A stretch of 64,000 bases of DNA from Linyphia triangularis (taxonomy: Eukaryota; Arthropoda; Arachnida; Araneae; Linyphiidae). The notes beneath the pieces were generated by a model. That model searched no databases. It saw only the letters and a program-made list of their open reading frames with translations, and had not been told where the DNA came from. Positions 58,158 to 64,000 of the stretch are shown in pieces. Both the position numbers and the translations under genes were made by a program. The stretch lies in the NCBI GenBank assembly GCA_963978545.1, contig OZ021732.1:59620714-59684713 (forward strand). The letters are read 5' to 3'. The stretch's first letter is position 1. The number at the start of each line of letters is the position of its first letter.

Positions 58158-59604
58158 TTGTGTTCTGGAACCCAATCGTTAATCGTGAAACACATTTTAA
58201 TGTTAAATACAAAATCTGAAGTTTTATATCATTGATAGATTTGACTTTTGAAAAATTAACATAACAATAGAGTTAGAATATAATATCAAAGGAACCTGTT
58301 TTAAAATAAAATACCAATTAACAAAAGCTAAAGTAACTTATTAAATACTTTATAAATAATTCTAACTTTTAGAAAAATAATATTCTCCGCAGAGGAAAGG
58401 TATATCAGTATAATGTTTTATAAATTTGTGTTTTTCAAATTTAAAACAATTCAGAACTCGTGCCTACCTTTCGATAAAATTGTATTGAGTTTTCTCTAGG
58501 ATACTTCTTTTATATTCAAAATTTGAACAAGTTGAACTAAAAAATACATTTTGGACTCTATTTACTAAAAAGTGTCACTAAAGCAATTTATTAAACCTAT
58601 ATAATGATAAGAGAACTGTTTCTTTTTTGATAAAGTTGAGAGTTCTTTTGGCTCTTTTGTTTTTAAAATCGCTCGCTTTTTCTGATGAGTACGGCATTTT
58701 TATTCCATTTCCCTCTTTGTCCCTTTGCCTCAGATTTTTTTTTTTTTCATTTCATTTCAGGTTTTTTGTGACCAAACGATAACTCCATTCATTAATCAAG
58801 CGAGACGAGTTGTCAAAGCACTGGATGGTTATATTTTTTTTTATTATGTAGTGAGGGACATACCCAAAAAAAGGTGCTTTTTTGTCCTTGTACTTATATA
58901 CCCATTATTTCTTCCTTCCAAACTTCATTAAGGACGTAATTTGAACTGTCCCAATTTTGAAAAAAGAATCTTCTTTGTTTTTTCACTTTTTTTGTTAAAG
59001 CTTATTCTTTTAATTTCTTTTCACAAATACAGCACGAATCGCAAAAACAACGGCCATATTTAAAATCTTAATTAAGTGAGTTTGTGAGAGACCTTTAAAG
59101 AGTCTTACATAATGTTTTAATTGCCAAGAAAAAATAAATTCTTGAATTTTCTTTTACAATGGTAGCCAATCTAGGCGTACCTTCTTGAACGTCTTGTATC
59201 TTCTTATTTAATTTAAGAGAAGTATAGTTATTTTTTGTTTCAACTTTGTGGGGAGAAATGTGAATCTATTAAAGTAATAAAAACTTGCAACGTAAACTTA
59301 GTAATTAAGCGAAATAACATTAATCGAAAGTTCGAAAATATGCTTTTTCACATATAATTAGTCTATTTAAAATAGACTTTACATTGAAATTAATGAAAAT
59401 CAAGTGAAGTAGTTTATTATTTGTTTAGTTAATTGATGATTTATGAAAAAAAAATTTGAAGAACGAAGTTTGATGTTTTATGAAATTCTTTGCATTTTCT
59501 GAATTATCTCGAAAAGATAAAAAATAACATTTGAAAAATAATATAAAGAGATCTTTCGCAATTAAATTGACGAATGAAAACATGCTACATCTTTTCCAAA
59601 TATA
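58158..59604. other. Intron, no gene apart from dispersed repeat copy B
   Basis: AT-rich sequence. The frame at 59425-59622 is low-complexity and ends inside the Helitron. Nothing else was recognised. Confidence 0.5.
58829..58905 (+). repeat. Dispersed repeat, copy B
   Basis: GGTTATATTTTTTTTTATTA, then TGTAGTGAGGGACATACCC, a T run, and CCTTGTACTTATATACCCAT. It is the same sequence as copy A about 745 bp away, without the expanded TA tract. A plus-strand frame at 58725-58931 runs through it and is not a gene. Confidence 0.8.
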
Positions 59605-59655
59605 TCTATAATAATAAAACAAGCTGTATGTGTGTCTGTCTGTGGCTTTGTGGAT

Positions 59656-60420
59656 CTATAAAAACCTACTTAAAATTGGAGTAGAACTCTGAAATTTTCA
59701 AAATAAGAAGTTTTGCCTTTCTAATTTTATGTATGGCAAACAGAATGTTAAAATTTTAATTAATTCTTTTTTAATTAATTTTTTAAATTTATTTTATTTT
59801 TTGCAAAGTGACTTCAAATAGAGATACACCTCAGAAATTTTCAACATAGGTAGTTTTAGCCTTCTAATTGGACTTTTGAAAAACAGAATGTTAAAACTTT
59901 AATTATTTATTTTTTAATTAATTTTCTTAATTAATTAAAAAAAAATTGCAAAACGACTTCTAATAGGGCTATAGTTCTGAAATTTTCAACATACGTAGTT
60001 TTGGCCTTCTAATTGATCTTTAGAAAAACAGAATTATTAATTTTGATTTAGTTCATTTTTAATTAATTTTTTAATTAATTAATACATATTTTACAAAACG
60101 ATTTCTAATAGGGTAACAGCTCTGAAGTTTTCAACATAAGGAGTTTTAGCCTTTTAATTAGACTTTTGAAAAACAGAATATTAAATTTTTATTTAGTTCT
60201 TTTTTGATTAATTTTTTTAATTAATTAATAAATGTTTTACAAAATAATTTCTAATAAGGCTACAGCTCTAAAATTTTCAACATAAGTAGTTTTGGACTTC
60301 TAATTGAACTTCTGACAAAAAGAACGTTGAATTTTTAATTAATTTTATCCCCAAAAGGCGACTTTTAATAGACCTAGAGCGCTGAAAGTTTCAACATAAG
60401 TAGTTTTGACCTTCTAATTT
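59656..60420 (+). repeat. Helitron internal array 1: unit about 145 bp, six copies
   Basis: The GAAATTTTCAACATA-type core starts at about 59691, 59834, 59979, 60124, 60270 and 60384 (spacings 143, 145, 145, 146 and 114). Each unit continues AAGTAGTTTTGGCCTTCTAA, then AAAACAGAATGTTAAA and a TTAATTAATT-rich stretch. The last unit is shortened. Confidence 0.9.
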
Positions 60421-60540
60421 TGATTTTTACAAACATCACGTGTTAAAATATTATTAAAGGCGTGTTGTATTATAGTTATTAACGGGGATTTTTTTTATTG
60501 TTTCTCGACAAGGGAGGGGCTTCTAATATTAAGGCTTTAA

Positions 60541-60785
60541 GTAGCAATTAGCTTTTAGTGTGTGAGGCGACCTTACGCCTACGCAGCAATGAGCTTCATC
60601 GAGAAAAGCGAGATCATGTTTGCATAGCAATGAACCTTTTAATGAGTTAAGTAAGCCTGTGCTTATGTAACAATGACATTTTAGCGAGCGAAGCGAGCTC
60701 GATTTTGCGTTGCGATGAACCTTCCTACGAGCAAAGCGCCAAAAATTGGGGTCTATACACCAATGACGGATTTCCGCAACGAGGG
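60541..60785 (+). repeat. Helitron internal array 2: unit about 42 bp, six degenerate copies
   Basis: GCAATGA or a variant starts at 60544, 60586, 60627, 60670, 60712 and 60760 (spacings 42, 41, 43, 42 and 48). Each is followed by a variant of CCTT---GCGAG-AAGCGAG. This array is much richer in G+C than the rest of the element. Confidence 0.8.
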
Positions 60786-60852
60786 GCTTTACAGCTGGCT
60801 AAAATAATGCACATGGTAAAATTTCGTGGCGAAGCACGGGTATTTTAGCTAG

Positions 60853-61666
60853 TTTTAAATATCTAAGTGCTTTTTAAAATCGAAAGCAACTTTATATTCT
60901 AAAAACGCTGGTAAATATTTTTCTTACAATAATACATCAAACTTAATAGCGTTTTTTAACTAAACTTTTAGCTTGATAAATATACATTTAGTGTGATAAA
61001 TATACTTTTCTTCATCGACTATTTGATATCCTATAAATGATACATCATCGAGTTACTGAAAATCGTATTAATATACTATAATTGAATTACTCCCAATATT
61101 CTACCAAGCCAATCGTCCATCATGGGATAGAGGTTGAAAGCTATAATGCCTGAAAGAATAGAATACATGCATAATTTCAATAAACCAACTATTGTATAAT
61201 AAGTGTGCTTAAAAATACGATCATATGTTAAAAGTAAGGACTTCAAAGCAATCTCTATCTAATACAGAAGAGTGTCTCTGGAATTTTAACGGTTACTATA
61301 TGAATATCCAATAACTTTGTAACCCTGTAAGCATCTGGTTTTATCTAAACATATTTTTTATTGATAACAAATTTCTTAGAAAAAATATATAGATATTACC
61401 TAACTCTCAAGTGAATATTTATAAATATGTAATGCCTTTACAAATAAAACTGTTAAAGAAATACTCTAATAAAAAATGTTTGAGAAGAATCTAAACCAAG
61501 CACTTTTATTCATTTTGATATAAAAATCATAAATTTAAGAAGTATGTTTTAAAAATGCAAACACCCAAAGTTTTACATTCTTATACCTAATAAAGAGCTT
61601 TCCTATTTACTTTCACACTTGACACATGAATTCCACATAAAAGACAAGAATTATGATAATAATCCA
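60853..61666. other. Intron between Helitron and TTAA MITE, no gene
   Basis: AT-rich sequence with no repeats or frames of note. Confidence 0.5.
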
Positions 61667-61670
61667 TTAA

Positions 61671-62188
61671 GGGGGTTCTGGACTCAAAAGTTTTTATTTT
61701 TAGAATTATTTTTCTGAAATTGTTTATACAGTACTGTATTAGGCTTTGAAACTAAAAAAACTCTTTTAAAATTTTCAAATTTGAAAAATGCTTTTTTTTA
61801 AAGTTAAAAAACTTCAATTTTTTTAACAAATAACTTCATTTTTGTATTCAATTACTTCTTATATTTCATATCATAAATTGTTTCCATGATTTTTCGATAA
61901 AATATTTAGAAAAAATTAAAAATAATATTTTGCGCCAAAACTGTATAAAACCCAAACTAAGTTCCCAAAACTTTTTTTAAAAAAAGTAAAATCAAAATAC
62001 ACAATTCTTGAAAACGAATAAAAGTAATATATATGAAAAATAATTGTTGAAAGTTTCATATATTTATAATAAGTAGTTTTTAAGTTATAACAAAATTTGT
62101 ACGTCCTTTTATTCAGAAGTATTTTTATTATATTTTATAATTAAAAAAAAAAATGTTAATATTTTACATTTTGAGTCCCAACCCCCCC
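61671..62188. mobile_element. MITE with TTAA-type target site (Kolobok- or piggyBac-like)
   Basis: The left end GGGGGTTCTGGACTCAAAA pairs with the right end TTTTGAGTCCCAACCCCCC. The flanks are TTAA (61667-61670) and TTGA (62189-62192), which suggests a TTAA target duplication with one change. TTAA with a G-rich terminus favours Kolobok, but piggyBac-like origin is not excluded. It has no coding capacity: its interior is AAAACTTTTT-rich. It ends only 75 bp from the Ig1 exon. Confidence 0.75.
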
Positions 62189-62262
62189 TTGAAGATACTT
62201 ACAATTTATCTTTTATTTTTTAAAACACAAACTCAATGGAAATTATTGAGAAATGAACTCAC

Positions 62263-62473
62263 CCACAATGGTGAGATTGACGAAGAAGCTGATTTTGGGG
62301 TCCGAACTGACTTGGCACTCGTATGGCCCCGAGTCCTTCAGTTGAGTGTACTTGATGCTCAGTGTCCAATCGTTTGTTTTCTGTGGGTGGAGGGCTTCGA
62401 ATCTCTCATCGCTGGTGTAAGTTTCCATTCCAACTGTAAGAACATGGAAATCTGTTCTCCGGATCCAAGACAC
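62263..62473 (-). CDS. dpr-like: Dpr/zig-8-family protein, internal exon for most of Ig domain 1
   Basis: This exon encodes about 70 residues of the first immunoglobulin domain of a Dpr-family cell-surface protein. In flies, Dprs bind DIP partners in the extracellular space and help specify synaptic connections. The reading starts VSWIRRTDFHVLTVG, followed by YTSDERFEALHP and then DWTLSIKY. The domain ends with the DSGPYECQVS motif, which holds the second Ig cysteine, and closes with KISFFVNLTIV. This order and spacing are the Dpr Ig1 signature; DIPs differ here. The acceptor is a pyrimidine-rich TTTTCTAG before 62473. The donor is a perfect GTGAGT starting at 62262, which leaves one base of a split codon (phase 1). 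The first Ig cysteine and the signal peptide must lie in exons upstream, beyond 64000. NLT is a possible N-glycosylation site. The family call is firm, but which fly paralogue it corresponds to cannot be decided. Confidence 0.93.
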
Positions 62474-64000
62474 CTAGAAAACGAAATTACTTTAGTTATG
62501 TTATAAACTTTTCTGCTATGGAAACTAAATCAATGAGGGTCAATAAGAAATTGGGTACATCATCTGTTAGTTGAATAGAAAATAAATGAATAATATAACC
62601 CATAAAAAAAAAATTTATAAAATAAATCCTCGATATGCATTGCCAAATTTTACATTCATTAACAATGCGCCGAGCCGATTCTGTTGTCAGCGTGTGCTTG
62701 GTGTTTGTGTCTAATTTTAAATATTAAAAACATCTCTATCAGTAAAATATGCGGCAAACTATGTTTCAAAATTTATTTGTTAAAAATGAATGTGAATTTA
62801 TGTATTTACTTCCAAAAATCTTTTATTTCTTATGAATTTGGCAACAGGAAAAAGTTTTAACAATGTTTAGTTAAAATTCTTTCACTTGCAACGTTTTTAT
62901 ATAAGGTTAAGTTGAATTGAATAGACCGCAATCCACAATAAATTCATGCAGTCACGTTCAATAACCTTTATTTATTTTTGTTAAACTAATTTTAGCACAA
63001 GGATAGTACTTCAACAATGATCGGTTAGTTGGGAAATATTAGTATTCCGAAGTATTATAAAAACGTGTGTAAAAGCGACCTTATGGTGACAGTGACAGCC
63101 TTTAAAACTTGACAAAATACATTGTTATTTATATCGAATCTATCTGCCAAGTTTTAACCTGATCATATCACTTTAAGTGGTTTAAATAGGCTTCTCTGGT
63201 TGACCGTTGTCAGGGTAACCATTCGGCTGCTGCCACTCGCTTTGATAAATCTTTACACTATAAAATATATTTCTTAGAAATAGCAATATTTTAAGTTTTC
63301 CAGTTAGAGAAATAATTTAAATGTCGCGTTTTGTTTAAACTATGAACATACCTTAATACGTTTTGCATGAAATATCACACTTTTACAGATCATATCAAAT
63401 TTTAATTGATTTCTTTACATATTTATAAAAATACCTGTAAATGTTCAATAAATACTGCTTTACTGATTTGAATCCAGAAAATTACGCATTTTATTTATAA
63501 AAAAACCCAAAAAAATAACAGTCTCCTTAAACCGTTTTTTAGATAAATCGCCTTTGTAAGAAATGTAAGAAATATTATGTTTATAAAAAACATGCAAAGT
63601 AAAAAAAAATCACTCAGATAGCCATATCAGTAGAGGCAAAATTATTAAAAGATAAACGCAAAGGAATACATCCAATACTTTTTATATCACCCTGAAATGC
63701 CATAAATATATGAACCATAAGTTTTAAAGCTGTATGCACACCAAACTTTTATTTTTCGCTTCCAGTTTTCGATGCAGACTTCTATTTAAAGCTGAGAGCG
63801 TTGCAGTTTTATCCAGATTTTCTTGAGTCAGGTTTTTTCAGTTCAATAAGCATATTGGGGGTTATATAAATATTATTTGCAAGATTTAATCGATTGTTTA
63901 AAAGAGAGTGATGGTGCGTCGTGGACATGGTAAAATATAATTGTATCATTCTAAGTAAATTAAGTAATAAATAATATTTTTTCGCATTTCAATAATTTTA
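62474..64000 (-). other. Intron upstream of the Ig1 exon (partial)
   Basis: This is AT-rich intronic sequence 5' of the Ig1 exon in gene orientation. No exon for the start of Ig1 was found, meaning no minus-strand stretch that carries the first Ig cysteine and ends in a donor. A diverged copy of the interspersed repeat also seen near 22 kb lies at about 63060-63250. Confidence 0.6.
63060..63250 (-). repeat. Diverged copy of the 22-kb interspersed repeat
   Basis: Read on the minus strand it has GGTCAACCAGAGAAGCC, GGTTAAAACTTGGCAGATAG, TCAAGTTTTAAAGGCTGTCA and CTGTCACCATAAG. The same kinds of phrases occur in the same order as at 21800-22200. Confidence 0.45.

Larger units (their letters stand above)
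59605..60852 (+). mobile_element. Non-autonomous Helitron
   Basis: The element begins TCTATAATAATAAAACAAG, followed by GTGTGTCTGTCTGTGG, a 5' end typical of arthropod Helitrons. It ends GGCGAAGCACGGGTATTTTA then GCTAG at 60852. CGTG-GCGAAG-CACG forms the short hairpin just before the CTAG terminus. It sits between A (59604) and T (60853), the expected AT target with no duplication. It encodes no Rep/helicase, so it must have moved using proteins from an autonomous partner. It is filled with two different tandem arrays. Confidence 0.9.

Noticed and set aside
59656..60420. CRISPR-like array
   Set aside because: Head-to-tail repeats with no unique spacers, inside a eukaryotic Helitron.
62153..62506. 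Plus-strand 117-codon frame
   Set aside because: It is the antisense shadow of the Ig1 exon (62263-62473) plus MITE sequence.

Overview
This is eukaryotic nuclear DNA, most likely from a chelicerate and probably a spider. It is very AT-rich by eye. It has long introns, TA microsatellites, tRNA-derived SINEs, a Helitron, and mariner, hAT and other DNA transposon relics. There are no prokaryotic-style operons. The species is an inference and cannot be read from the sequence.

The only convincing host gene is on the minus strand and enters and leaves the window. It belongs to the Dpr (defective proboscis extension response) / zig-8 family of two-immunoglobulin-domain neuronal cell-surface proteins. 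Two internal coding exons are visible. One at 62263-62473 encodes the C-terminal two thirds of Ig domain 1. One at 5421-5717 encodes all of Ig domain 2. They join in phase 1 across a single intron of 56,545 bases (5718-62262), and the split codon becomes Glu. Upstream exons (signal peptide, start of Ig1) should lie beyond 64000. Downstream exons (C-terminal tail or anchor) should lie beyond position 1. Nearly the whole window is therefore intron.

The intron holds many mobile elements. From low to high coordinate they are: a 3-kb DNA transposon with a ruined minus-strand transposase (14445-17490); a small foldback element (18100-18519); a copy of a roughly 145-bp repeat family (21800-22370); a SINE and a roughly 100-bp tandem array (23.7-24.4 kb); a foldback with 250-bp arms (24522-25312); a back-to-back cluster of a dead mariner (34085-35349), a palindromic MITE (35373-36096) and a 2.1-kb transposon of unknown superfamily carrying a nested SINE (36242-38361); a hAT relic with a nested SINE and a clean 8-bp target duplication (55369-57578); a non-autonomous Helitron with two internal tandem arrays (59605-60852); and a TTAA-type MITE ending 75 bp from the Ig1 donor site (61671-62188). 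Long (TA)n tracts and one (GT)44 tract are scattered between them.

The rest is AT-rich intron without recognisable genes. A few higher-complexity islands (about 1.5, 6.5, 28.3, 40.9, 46.2 and 48.1 kb) are candidates for conserved regulatory DNA of this neuronal gene, but that needs cross-species alignment. I found no new multi-gene system. The most unusual items are the two unidentified transposon families, the repeat that carries its own microsatellite seed (58.1 and 58.8 kb), and an in-frame leader-like reading of the Ig2 polypyrimidine tract.
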